From: Firmicutes bacterium TM09-10
GTDB lineage: Bacteria > Bacillota > Clostridia > Lachnospirales > Lachnospiraceae
Direction of reading: 5' to 3'
Length of the DNA: 64,000 nt
Assembly: GCA_003481005.1 (NCBI GenBank)
Contig: QUKC01000001.1
Coordinates: forward strand, 248,001-312,000
In this document: piece after piece, positions 28,680-36,595 of the stretch
Position numbering within the stretch: the stretch's first letter is position 1
Layout of the letters: each line of letters starts with the position of its first letter
Notes under the pieces: model-generated
Database searches by the model: none
Told to the model about the DNA's origin: nothing
What the model saw: only the letters and a program-made list of their open reading frames with translations
Program-made: the position numbers and the translations under genes

Positions 28680-30414
28680 GTTCGTCCACCTCTTTAGCTG
28701 CAGGTAAGATAATCGTGACCTTTGTCCCTGTTCCCCTTTTGCTGTTTACAAACAGATCCGCGTTTCCCTGATAAAATGTACTCAGCATCGCCTTGACATA
28801 GCGGATCCCGATTCCTCTGTTCTCTTTTCCTGTATTCCACCGATATCCGAAGGGTTCGTTAATTTCATCAATTTCTTTTTGACTCAGTCCATGTCCGAAA
28901 TCTTCAATCGTCACAGCGATCAGGTTCCGTTTTTTGTCAAAAAACGCCTGGATAGCAATTTTCCCTTTCTCCCCGAGACCATATCGGATTGCATTCTCCA
29001 CCAGAGGCTGCAGCATCATCCGCACAGTCGGTACATTCAGGTACTCGCCTTCCTCTACCGAAATATCTACTTCAAAATCATAGCGCTTCTGCTGCAGGAA
29101 AATATAATGTTTTACCATCTCGATCTCTTTTCGGAGTGTCGTTTCCCTTCCTTCCTTTCCGAGATTATACGACAGCAGCTTTTTCAATGCACCAGTGTAT
29201 TCTCCGATATCCTTCTGATGACTCATCTGTGCCATCCACTGGATCGAATTCAACACATTCAGCAGAAAATGCGGATTGATCTGGTAAACCAGCTTTTCGT
29301 ACTCCATCTGCTGCGCTTCCTTTTCCTGCTCTCTTGACCGTTGGATCAGCTCCCGAATCTGCTGCTTCATGTCCTCTACATCTCCCAGCAGCTGATCAAA
29401 TTCTGCGATTCCGCATTCCGGGATCACCTCATCCTGCAAAGAGCCCTGACCGATCCGTTCTATCTGGGTTCCCAGCTCCTGAATAGGCTTTCCAATTAAA
29501 TGATATAAATACAGCACAAAGGACATAAACAGACTGAAAATCGCCAGAACAACCAGGATCGTTTTAAAACGCCATGCATAAATTTCATCTGTATAAGTTC
29601 CTTTGGGCAGTGACAGGGCATTCATATATCCCAGCTTGCTCCTGTAAATCAGAAAGCGGTAGCCTTCTTTTTCAATTACCTTGCTGGTTTCTTTTTCTAT
29701 TGCTGTATCAAGCAGCTTCTGCCCCTTGGTCACTTTGGGGTTTGTGCTATAGGTCACAACTCCGTTTTCATTCAGCTGTAAAATACTGTAATCATAACCC
29801 TGTCGGTTCATTGCCGGACTGATCTCATATTCCGACTTTACCTCCGCATAACAGTCCAGCAAGGTTCCGTCGCCGAAGCGTTCCCTTCGATATGCAGAAT
29901 AAACCGGCATCTGATTCTGATAAAACACAGATCCGTGGATTCCCTGAAAGGTATTTACCGTTGCCTCAAATAAAACCGGTGCTCTTTTATATTCCATGGA
30001 AATTTTGACATTTGCATAGTTCGGCACAAGCTCACGGTTACGATATGGATCATAATAAAATGCAATTAAGAGACTCGGCGAGCTGCTGTTCAGACTCACA
30101 AGCTGTGCGCGGAGGTTTTTCTTATTGATATACTGATCGTAATGCTCCTCCTGTGTCAGATACTTGTCCACAGCGCTTCCAACCATACCGTCTGCGCTCA
30201 TCTGATTCAGTACACGAAGAAGCTTATAACATGCTTCATCCGATTCTTTTGTAAACTGATACAGATTCATTTTCATATTATCTTCGATATTATTCTGATT
30301 CATCAGCTGCAGGGAGGAATAAGAGGTCAGTATAATAGCAACTGCACTCGTCAGACATCCGAGTATCATCAGCAGAAGAATGATTTTCCTTAACGATATT
30401 TTTTTCTTTTTCAT
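28657..30414 (-). CDS. YesM-like sensor histidine kinase
   Basis: 585 residues. Two membrane segments (about residues 9-31 and 275-297) bracket an extracellular sensor domain; a HAMP-like linker with a coiled-coil follows, then the His_kinase domain with QINPHFLLNVLNSIQWMA and an ATPase domain with PLVENAIRYG and GIGIRYVKAML. This layout is diagnostic for YesM-type kinases. Overlaps its response regulator by 23 bases. It probably senses the sugar itself or its binding protein and drives the transporter operon. Confidence 0.94.
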   Translation of the reverse strand: MKKKKISLRKIILLLMILGCLTSAVAIILTSYSSLQLMNQNNIEDNMKMNLYQFTKESDEACYKLLRVLNQMSADGMVGSAVDKYLTQEEHYDQYINKKNLRAQLVSLNSSSPSLLIAFYYDPYRNRELVPNYANVKISMEYKRAPVLFEATVNTFQGIHGSVFYQNQMPVYSAYRRERFGDGTLLDCYAEVKSEYEISPAMNRQGYDYSILQLNENGVVTYSTNPKVTKGQKLLDTAIEKETSKVIEKEGYRFLIYRSKLGYMNALSLPKGTYTDEIYAWRFKTILVVLAIFSLFMSFVLYLYHLIGKPIQELGTQIERIGQGSLQDEVIPECGIAEFDQLLGDVEDMKQQIRELIQRSREQEKEAQQMEYEKLVYQINPHFLLNVLNSIQWMAQMSHQKDIGEYTGALKKLLSYNLGKEGRETTLRKEIEMVKHYIFLQQKRYDFEVDISVEEGEYLNVPTVRMMLQPLVENAIRYGLGEKGKIAIQAFFDKKRNLIAVTIEDFGHGLSQKEIDEINEPFGYRWNTGKENRGIGIRYVKAMLSTFYQGNADLFVNSKRGTGTKVTIILPAAKEVDEHECFDRR

Positions 30415-30445
30415 ATACAGATCGATTTCCTGTCTCCCATTGTGC

Positions 30446-31639
30446 TTATTTCATAAGAACTTCTTTTGTATCCTCTGCTGCGTATCCCCGGGCATATTGT
30501 TTTGCCCGTTTCTCTACATACATCATTTCATCTGCCCGTTTCATAACTTCTGCCAGAGACTCGAAATCCTGTACCTGCTCATAGCCAATGCTCACACCCA
30601 GAAACTCCGGCTTTTCTCCATCCCGGAAGCTCTGCAGATAGCATTCCCGAAGGGCTTCGATTTTCTCTGCCGGGCCTCCGCTGTACAACACCGCAAATTC
30701 ATCACCGCCCATTCGGTACGCCTGACCATTTTGCTTTGTCATTTCTTCCAGCATCGTCCCAAAGCGCTGCAGATACTGATCTCCGATATCATGCCCGTAC
30801 TGATCGTTGATCGATTTGAAATTATCCAGATCCAGACAGACCAGCCATAAAGGCTCCGAAAGTGTTTCCAGCATTTCCTGGATATCATTCAGCATAGCGC
30901 GCCGGTTTTTCAAACCAGTCAGCGGATCCATGGATGCTTTTTTTCGCATCTCTTCTGCCCGCACATGCTCCTCCGCGCCCAGGAAAGAGACACCGTAGCC
31001 ACACGCAGGAATGATGATCGCCGCAAAGTTCCGTGCTGCATTTACACCTGTCAGCGGCTGCCATGGTGCCCAGGCATCCACCAAGAGCAGCGTGCCATAA
31101 TAGCTGACAAAGGCAAAGGCCGCCAGCAGTCCCATCCTGTCCTGAAAGTCGCGCAGGACACATCGCATTTTTCCCCGGGCCCAGGTGCGATACAGCACTA
31201 CCACCACTGCCAGAGACAGAACATAAACACACAGGATCGTCTCCTGATCCGGCAGTCCAAACAACTGTACCAGCAGCATCGCCAACGTCCTGGAAAACAG
31301 GATCTGCAGAATCAGCACGTTATCCGCCATATAATAGTAGAAAATGCATGCCGTCAACCGTGCTTCCGGATATAGAAATCGGTATGCAAAGATCGCAAGC
31401 GGTGCGATGAACATGCCGATCCTTTCATGGGTCATATTCGGAAACGCCGTATGGTTTAAAAAACAGGCATCCAGGAATACTCCGGCTGTGATCCAGAATA
31501 AATATACCAAAAGCCACGTGCAAATACATTGCCATAGCTTTCGTTTTGACTTTTGAAACGTATGTGCAAAATAGATCCCTATCAGAGAAAACCCCAAATT
31601 CATAATCGTCCTGGTCAGATCTGATAATTCGTATATCAT
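30446..31639 (-). CDS. Membrane-bound GGDEF diguanylate cyclase
   Basis: About 397 residues. The N-terminal half has several hydrophobic segments (roughly residues 10-215); the C-terminal GGDEF domain begins at ASMDPLTGLKNRRAM and has the active-site motif MGGDEFAVLY. An RxxD inhibitory site is not obvious. Predicted to make cyclic di-GMP at the membrane. The ATG at 31639 is preferred over a TTG nine codons upstream because that TTG lies in repeat D sequence. It lies 31 bases upstream of the YesM-like gene and could be co-transcribed with it, but a functional link is not shown. Confidence 0.88.
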   Translation of the reverse strand: MIYELSDLTRTIMNLGFSLIGIYFAHTFQKSKRKLWQCICTWLLVYLFWITAGVFLDACFLNHTAFPNMTHERIGMFIAPLAIFAYRFLYPEARLTACIFYYYMADNVLILQILFSRTLAMLLVQLFGLPDQETILCVYVLSLAVVVVLYRTWARGKMRCVLRDFQDRMGLLAAFAFVSYYGTLLLVDAWAPWQPLTGVNAARNFAAIIIPACGYGVSFLGAEEHVRAEEMRKKASMDPLTGLKNRRAMLNDIQEMLETLSEPLWLVCLDLDNFKSINDQYGHDIGDQYLQRFGTMLEEMTKQNGQAYRMGGDEFAVLYSGGPAEKIEALRECYLQSFRDGEKPEFLGVSIGYEQVQDFESLAEVMKRADEMMYVEKRAKQYARGYAAEDTKEVLMK

Positions 31640-31663
31640 ACCCTGTCCCCACTTTGCGTTTTC

Positions 31664-31704
31664 CAAATGCCGCCTTTGGCGTCGCTTGTTTTTCTTTCGT
31701 GCTC
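31664..31704. repeat. 41-bp direct repeat D, copy 1
   Basis: Begins CAAATGCCGCC and ends CTTTCGTGCTC; contains a GCCGCC/GGCGTC imperfect hairpin. Differs from copy 2 by one base in the loop (TTT versus TTC). It lies in the 5' region of the diguanylate cyclase gene. Confidence 0.9.
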
Positions 31705-31783
31705 TCGTTCGCTCACGAGCCCGCGCTGTCGCGCTTTATCGCCTGCTACGCCGGCTGCTCGTTCGCTAATGGCACGAGAAAAA

Positions 31784-31824
31784 CAAATGCCGCCTTCGGC
31801 GTCGCTTGTTTTTCTTTCGTGCTC
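31784..31824. repeat. 41-bp direct repeat D, copy 2
   Basis: Second copy exactly 120 bases from the first. Between them are further small palindromes (CTCGT/ACGAG, GCGC/GCGC, GCC/GGC). The whole 31640-31994 gap has no credible gene; short frames in it translate these palindromes. Confidence 0.9.
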
Positions 31825-31826
31825 AT

Positions 31827-31916
31827 TATATCGTGAGCATAGCTCACTCAATAGCTTCGCCGTTCGCGATGAGCAGGCTTCGCCTGTTCCCGCTCTCTTG
31901 CGCTCATTATATCATA
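31827..31916 (+). repeat. 90-bp palindromic repeat C, copy 1
   Basis: 87 of 90 bases match the copy at 36467. Contains GTGAGC/GCTCAC and AGGC/GCCT hairpins and ends CGCTCATTATATCATA. It directly follows repeat D copy 2. Confidence 0.93.
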
Positions 31917-31994
31917 TTTTCCATGCGATGACACCGCTGAAAAAGGCGCTGCATGCCTTTTTCGTTGCACGCAGCGCCTGTCTCTTGATTGAAT

Positions 31995-33425
31995 TTAATA
32001 TGCCTTGCCCCAGTAAACCATCTTCTTTGCAGGCTTTCCGCAGCATACACAGGTATCGGACAATGTTTCCTGCTCGAACGGCATGCAGCGGCTTGTTGCT
32101 GCAAACTGCTCTTTGATCTTGTCCTCGCACTCCTGGCATCCGCACCACATCGCCTTTACAAATCCGGGAGTGTTATTTAAGATATTACCCATTTCTTCCA
32201 TATTCTTTGCAACATAGGTATGGGATTCTCTGTGCTTTCTTGCTTTTTCCAGCATATCCTTCTGGATCGTTTCCATCAGCTCTGCAATCTTTGCTTCCAG
32301 CTCGTCTAATGCGCATTCGAGCTTTTCACCGGTATCTCTGCGTGCCAGAACGCATTTGCCTGCTTCGATATCCTTAGGTCCGATCTCAACACGAACCGGA
32401 ATACCACGCATTTCAGCCTCTGCAAATTTCCAGCCGGGGCTCTTATCGGTATCGTCCACTTTTACGCGGAAGTTGGAAAGACGATCTTTTAATTCATATG
32501 CCTTATCCAGTACGCCCTCTTTTCTCTGCTGGATCGGAATGATCACAACCTGTGTCGGAGCAACCTTAGGAGGCAGAACCAGACCGGAGTTATCACCGTG
32601 TACCATGATCAGCGCACCGATCAGACGGGTCGTCACACCCCAGGAGGTCTGATGCACATATTTCAGCTTATTATCCTTATCTGTAAACTGAATACCGAAG
32701 GCTTTTGCAAAGCCGTCGCCGAAGTTGTGGCTCGTACCGGACTGCAGTGCCTTGCCATCATGCATCAGCGCTTCAATTGTATAGGTTGCTTCTGCACCGG
32801 CAAATTTTTCTTTTTCCGTTTTGCGTCCCTTGATCACCGGAATCGCAAGTACCTGCTCAGCAAAATCCGCATATTCATTCAGCATCCGGATCGTACGCTC
32901 TTCTGCTTCTTCAGCGGTTGCATGTGCCGTATGGCCTTCCTGCCACAAAAACTCTCTGGAACGCAAAAACGGACGGGTTTCTTTTTCCCAGCGAACAACG
33001 TTACACCACTGATTATATACCTTCGGAAGGTCTCTGTAGGACTGGATATCATTTTTATAAAAATCACAGAACAGCGTCTCAGAAGTCGGGCGAACGCACA
33101 GACGCTCCTGAAGCTTCTGCAAACCGCCATAGGTTACCCATGCAACCTCAGGCGCGAATCCCTCTACGTGATCTTTTTCTTTTTCCAGAAGGCTCTCCGG
33201 AATGAACATGGGCATATATACATTCTGTACCCCTGCTGCTTTAAATCTCTCGTCGAGCTGCTTCTGGATCAGCTCCCAAATCGCATAGCCGGCTGGTTTG
33301 ATCGCCATACAGCCCTTTACGCTGGTATAGCCGATCAGCTCTGCCTTCAGAACCACATCGGTATACCACTGTGCAAAATCCTCTTCCATGGACGTGATCT
33401 GTTCTACCATCTTTTTGTCTGCCAT
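31995..33425 (-). CDS. proS: Prolyl-tRNA synthetase, short (eukaryote/archaea-like) type
   Basis: 476 residues from the ATG at 33425, chosen for AGGAG 8 bases upstream; the longer frame adds 24 residues encoded by leader and repeat sequence. Class II motifs are visible ([35 protein letters not shown]), followed by the anticodon-binding domain and a C-terminal zinc-type region with CGCQECEDK and [10 protein letters not shown]. The length and C terminus fit the ProS type found in many clostridia, without the bacterial editing insertion. Charges tRNA-Pro in the cytosol. Regulated by a T-box leader at 33653-33890; two repeat elements lie between the leader terminator and the start codon. Confidence 0.96.
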   Translation of the reverse strand: MADKKMVEQITSMEEDFAQWYTDVVLKAELIGYTSVKGCMAIKPAGYAIWELIQKQLDERFKAAGVQNVYMPMFIPESLLEKEKDHVEGFAPEVAWVTYGGLQKLQERLCVRPTSETLFCDFYKNDIQSYRDLPKVYNQWCNVVRWEKETRPFLRSREFLWQEGHTAHATAEEAEERTIRMLNEYADFAEQVLAIPVIKGRKTEKEKFAGAEATYTIEALMHDGKALQSGTSHNFGDGFAKAFGIQFTDKDNKLKYVHQTSWGVTTRLIGALIMVHGDNSGLVLPPKVAPTQVVIIPIQQRKEGVLDKAYELKDRLSNFRVKVDDTDKSPGWKFAEAEMRGIPVRVEIGPKDIEAGKCVLARRDTGEKLECALDELEAKIAELMETIQKDMLEKARKHRESHTYVAKNMEEMGNILNNTPGFVKAMWCGCQECEDKIKEQFAATSRCMPFEQETLSDTCVCCGKPAKKMVYWGKAY

Positions 33426-33481
33426 GTTATTTCTCCTTTTCCTTGTAAATCTAAACTGGCGGCTCCTCATTTTTTTCAAAA

Positions 33482-33516
33482 ACAATAGAATGCACACTCT
33501 GCGAATATTTTATTGC
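33482..33516 (+). repeat. 35-bp hairpin repeat A, degenerate copy 3
   Basis: Left arm ACAATAGAATGC is intact, right arm has decayed (ATATTTTATTGC). It is followed by AATGAATGAAAAAG, the usual linker, and then by repeat B. Lies in the proS leader, antisense to the transcript. Confidence 0.8.
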
Positions 33517-33524
33517 AATGAATG

Positions 33525-33658
33525 AAAAAGAATGTGCCTTGGCACATTCTCGCGCCGAGGCGCGGTTGCTTTGGCAACCATCTACCCTTGCGCCGAGTGC
33601 GCATCCTCGCGGAGCGTTTTTTTATCGTAAGGAAACGAAGTTTCCTTACGATAAAAAA
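33525..33658 (+). repeat. Multi-hairpin repeat B, unit 1
   Basis: About 134 bp, near-identical to 63456-63589. Order: GAATGTGC/GCACATTC, CGCGC/GCGCG, GGTTGC/GCAACC hairpins, a GTGCGCATCC segment, a T-run and a terminal palindrome ATCGTAAGGAAAC/GTTTCCTTACGAT. It occupies the transcribed proS leader downstream of the T-box terminator. Confidence 0.92.
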
Positions 33659-33890
33659 AAGATACCTGATCCCCAAAGGGACCGGATATCCGGCGGTACC
33701 ACCCCAATTAACATGCACTCTGCATGTTCGCTCTGCATCCGTTAACGCCGGATCTACGCTGCCTTATTGGGGCAAAGCTCCAAGGGTCGGTTCGAAATGC
33801 GCTGCACAGCTGCTTCCACCATTGCAGCCTCTCTGAAGTGCGCTCCCATCTCTACTATTCCTTTTCTGCGCTTCTTTTCTATCTGTTATT
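33653..33890 (-). promoter_or_regulatory. T-box leader of proS
   Basis: On the minus strand the T-box core GGGGTGGTACCGCCGG lies at 33706-33691. It is followed by a terminator stem GATATCCGGTCCC/GGGATCAGGTATC (33690-33661) and T8. Upstream lie Stem I elements: AGAGAGGCTGCAATGGTGGAAGC and GAACCGACCCTTGGAGC; the latter offers CCC or CCG as a proline specifier, though I cannot choose between them without folding. Uncharged tRNA-Pro should stabilise the antiterminator and allow proS transcription. Confidence 0.9.
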
Positions 33891-33891
33891 G

Positions 33892-33920
33892 ATGATAAAA
33901 AAATTCTCCGGATTTGTCAA
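33892..33920 (-). promoter_or_regulatory. Promoter of the proS T-box transcript
   Basis: Minus-strand TTGACA (33920-33915) and TATCAT (33897-33892), 17 bases apart, directly upstream of the T-box leader. Confidence 0.8.
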
Positions 33921-34223
33921 CCGGAAAACGAAAAGACGCGCAAAAACCATTTTTTGATTTTTGCACGCCCTTCGTTTCCTTCTAAAAAACAGGCAAAGCA
34001 ATGTATTTATCCCACGATCTAATTATCACCACACAAATTCCCCACATGCTCTGCTTGTTTTTTATGCCGTTTTCGGCAATGAATAAGGCTCCCGGAGTTT
34101 TTATGTAACCGCCTTCTGCCTTATCTGTCTCACAGTGTAACATAGCCTGTCCATTCACAGATCAAAATTTCCTAAACGCAGCGAAATTCGTCTTAAACGC
34201 TGTCACACGTCGGTTTCCGGAAT
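33921..34223. other. Non-coding gap between proS leader and agrD
   Basis: No credible gene. It holds an imperfect long hairpin at about 33926-33979 (GCAAAAA/TTTTTGC), a small TGCCG/CGGCA hairpin at 34065-34078 next to a T-run, and an AATAAGGC/GCCTTAT pair at 34081-34123. The 3' end of the agrBD transcript probably lies here, but no textbook terminator is visible. Confidence 0.5.
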
Positions 34224-34370
34224 TTACTTTTCCTTTTTCTCCATGTATTTCCGGACAAATTCAGGTACTTCTGGCTCATGCAGCATAATGATCAGCTTTT
34301 TATTTGCCGAATTCTCTGCAGATGCCTTTCCAATCTTCTCGATTCCTCTTGCTAATAAGTTTTTTTTCAT
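34224..34370 (-). CDS. agrD: AgrD-like autoinducer propeptide, 48 residues, lacking the ring Cys/Ser
   Basis: Starts MKKNLLARGIEKIGKAS, an amphipathic basic leader, then a hydrophobic core KKLIIML, then HEPEVPEFVRKYMEKKEK. The HEPEVPEF part matches the conserved C-terminal recognition segment of AgrD (DEPKVPEEL in S. aureus). In known AgrD a Cys or Ser lies five residues before this segment; here that residue is Leu, and the nearest Ser is ten residues before it. The ATG overlaps the agrB stop by 4 bases, so the pair is translationally coupled. Identity as AgrD rests on size, position, leader and C-terminal motif. The product would be processed by AgrB; its final structure is unknown. Confidence 0.82.
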   Translation of the reverse strand: MKKNLLARGIEKIGKASAENSANKKLIIMLHEPEVPEFVRKYMEKKEK

Positions 34371-34957
34371 AAAAAAATCCCCTTTCCAGTATTATATTTA
34401 TTCCCCTTACAGGGAAGAATACTGACTACCTCCAAGCTGGCTGCTATTTCAATAATACTGCTCCATACAGAATCATCCAGCAACCAACTCCATATAAAAA
34501 GAATCATACAGAAAATTAAAGCTCCCGCTTTTTTATTTTCTCTTTCCGCATTTGTAAACCAATGATTTCCTGCTCCAGTTTCTCCTGGAGCTTTCTTCAA
34601 TAAAATTCCTATATCGACAATCCAAAGAAAAATCCATATCACAAATGGAATTTCCTTTATCCAATTACTCACACCAATACATCCAAAACAAAAAAACACC
34701 ATTGCAACTAAACATCGGAATGACGTCTTGCAGTGAACCCCACCAGCCCAGTATCTTAAGCCGCAAAAAGAAATCAGATATATCACAACTTCAGGGAACT
34801 TCTTAAAACACAGTCCTAATCCAAATAAAGTCAAAAATTTAATCACTCCATCCAGAAAAACCTGCAAGCCATATTCAATGACTACTTTTTGTTCTTCTTC
34901 TATATGTAACTGTTTTTGACTCCAATCAGCCAATTGGTAAGAAAGTTTCCGTATCAT
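34367..34957 (-). CDS. agrB: AgrB-like peptide-processing membrane protease
   Basis: 196 residues with four to six hydrophobic segments. The active-site region RYWAGGVHCKTSFRC gives His75 and Cys82, the same 7-residue spacing as the catalytic His77/Cys84 of S. aureus AgrB. A hydrophilic loop with ERENKK follows, as in the family. AAGGAG lies 6 bases before the ATG. Family role: cleaves the AgrD C-terminal tail and forms the cyclic peptide at the membrane. Followed by agrD in a 4-base overlap and divergent from agrC. Confidence 0.92.
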   Translation of the reverse strand: MIRKLSYQLADWSQKQLHIEEEQKVVIEYGLQVFLDGVIKFLTLFGLGLCFKKFPEVVIYLISFCGLRYWAGGVHCKTSFRCLVAMVFFCFGCIGVSNWIKEIPFVIWIFLWIVDIGILLKKAPGETGAGNHWFTNAERENKKAGALIFCMILFIWSWLLDDSVWSSIIEIAASLEVVSILPCKGNKYNTGKGIFL

Positions 34958-35138
34958 ATCTTTCTCCTTTTCTGTATTGTAACATATGCAATTTCCACTG
35001 GTTCAAAAATTCCTGAACGATGCTATTTTTATCCCAAGTGCTTCAATTAGTTACTTTTTTTCTGATTTTTCATACATTTCTCTTGCTTCATCTTTAAAGT
35101 ACGCTATGCTAATATTATTCTGAAAAGGAGAGTATCTC
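34958..35138. promoter_or_regulatory. Divergent agrB/agrC promoter region
   Basis: For agrC: TTGCTT (35083-35088), 16-base spacer, TATGCT (35105-35110), then AAAAGGAG before the ATG. For agrB: TACAAT (34981-34976) on the minus strand. Upstream of it an inverted repeat GTTCA/TGAAC (35001-35005 and 35014-35018) could be a regulator site. On the minus strand ATCGTTCAG, overlapping it, resembles a LytTR half-site, but I cannot show a proper pair. Confidence 0.55.
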
Positions 35139-36476
35139 ATGAACATTTACTTTATTTTATGCCAGTTAATCGCAACTATTACCTTTCTGATTATGTGTAA
35201 ATTGATTTTAGTCGCACCAACTTCCAAATTTTTCTCTATTTCCCTATATGTTTACATTCCGTTCTGCTGCCTCGGCATCGCTCCATTTTCCGGACAACTG
35301 GGAACACCCCTTCTGCTTCTGGGCGCATTTACTATTTTGCTTTTCTTTAATAAAGCCTACAGATTATACAACCTTCTCTTTTTTCAGATTCTATGGGCTT
35401 GGAGTGTTCTGACTGACTACGCTGTCACTATTCCGCTGCGTATCGCCGGATATGATTTCGATGTCATTCTGACCTCCCTTCCCCTCACGCTCCTGTTCTC
35501 CATCCTCCACGCCCTCCTTTGCATCCTTCCGTGTCTGTTTATCGGCAACCGTCTGCACCGGAAGCTGGTCACGGATCAGAATGTAATCCCTCCGCGGATT
35601 CAACTGCTTTTGTTTCTGGAGGTCACAATCTGTTCCTGTATTTTCCTGATCAACATCATTTTCGGCAGTCTGCTTCATTATCCGAGCGATATTCTGTTCT
35701 TCAACGGAATCCTGATTTTCTGCTTCGCAACAGCAAACGTCCTGATTTTTCTGATGCTTTACAACACGCTGCAGGCCAACAAAAAGCTGGAGCTTCAGGC
35801 CCGTGAGCAGGAAAATCTAACACACTACATGGCACAGCTCGAAAATCATTATCAGGACATCCGACGGTTCAAACACGATTACCTGAACATTCTTTCCACC
35901 ATTACCGGCTACATCCAGGAAAACGATATGGACAAGCTTCGGAATTATTTTGATTCCAGTATCGTCACGAGCAGCAGCATTCTGGTCAATCAGGACGACA
36001 CCCTTGCGCGTCTGTCGCTGATCAAGGTAACGGAGATCAAAGGTCTTTTGTATACAAAAATGGTACAGGCGATGAACCGCCAGCTGGATGTTTCCTTCGA
36101 GCTGACGCAGGAAATCACAGAATTGTCCACCGATTTGCTCACGCTTTCCAGAGTTCTGGGTATTTTCCTGGATAACGCGATTGAAGCTGCTTCCGAAACC
36201 AAGCAGAAACGGTTCCACATTGCAATTGTATGCAAAGCGCATTCTGTTATTTTTCATATTGAAAACTCGACGAATCCGCTTCTTTTCCCTCTGGAAGAGC
36301 TTTTCAAGCCAAGTATTTCTTCCAAAGAAGCGCACAGCGGTCTTGGACTTCCCACCGCAAATATGCTGATCGCCAATGCGCCGGAGCTGACCTCCAACAC
36401 GATCTGCGAAAACGGTCTTTTTAAACAGATTCTTGTTGTTTCCAACTTCAAAAAGAATTATCATAATATATCGTGA
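35139..36476 (+). CDS. agrC: AgrC-like GHKL sensor histidine kinase
   Basis: 445 residues. Six or seven hydrophobic segments fill residues 1-210, followed by a coiled-coil-like linker and the DHp helix IRRFKHDYLN with His246. The GHKL ATPase domain has DNAIEAA as N box and HSGLGLPTANML as G box. This is the peptide-sensing agr kinase layout. It lies divergent from agrBD and 119 bases before agrA. Its last codons and stop lie inside repeat C, so the C-terminal tail (NIS) may have been set by insertion of that repeat. Confidence 0.9.
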   Translation: MNIYFILCQLIATITFLIMCKLILVAPTSKFFSISLYVYIPFCCLGIAPFSGQLGTPLLLLGAFTILLFFNKAYRLYNLLFFQILWAWSVLTDYAVTIPLRIAGYDFDVILTSLPLTLLFSILHALLCILPCLFIGNRLHRKLVTDQNVIPPRIQLLLFLEVTICSCIFLINIIFGSLLHYPSDILFFNGILIFCFATANVLIFLMLYNTLQANKKLELQAREQENLTHYMAQLENHYQDIRRFKHDYLNILSTITGYIQENDMDKLRNYFDSSIVTSSSILVNQDDTLARLSLIKVTEIKGLLYTKMVQAMNRQLDVSFELTQEITELSTDLLTLSRVLGIFLDNAIEAASETKQKRFHIAIVCKAHSVIFHIENSTNPLLFPLEELFKPSISSKEAHSGLGLPTANMLIANAPELTSNTICENGLFKQILVVSNFKKNYHNIS

Positions 36477-36556
36477 GCATAGCTCACTCAATAATTTCGC
36501 CGTTCGCGATGAGCAGGCTTCGCCTGTTCCCGCTCTCTTGCGCTCATTAAATCATA
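36467..36556 (+). repeat. 90-bp palindromic repeat C, copy 2
   Basis: Differs from copy 1 at three positions. The agrC stop TGA (36474-36476) is within it. It fills most of the agrC-agrA gap; a further small hairpin TGCCGC/GCGGCA (36566-36581) precedes the agrA ribosome-binding site. Confidence 0.93.
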
Positions 36557-36595
36557 AAAATTTCATGCCGCTTCTGCGGCAGAATGGGGGATGAC

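Noticed and set aside
31636..31916. Short open frames in both directions in the 31.6-31.9 kb gap
   Set aside because: They translate palindromic repeats C and D, lack ribosome-binding sites and have repetitive composition.
33781..33800. tRNA-like GGTTCGAAA stretch
   Set aside because: It lies in the T-box leader, on the strand opposite to transcription, and no cloverleaf can be drawn around it.
33476..33957. Open frames across the proS leader
   Set aside because: They overlap the T-box leader and repeat A/B hairpins, and no start has a credible ribosome-binding site.
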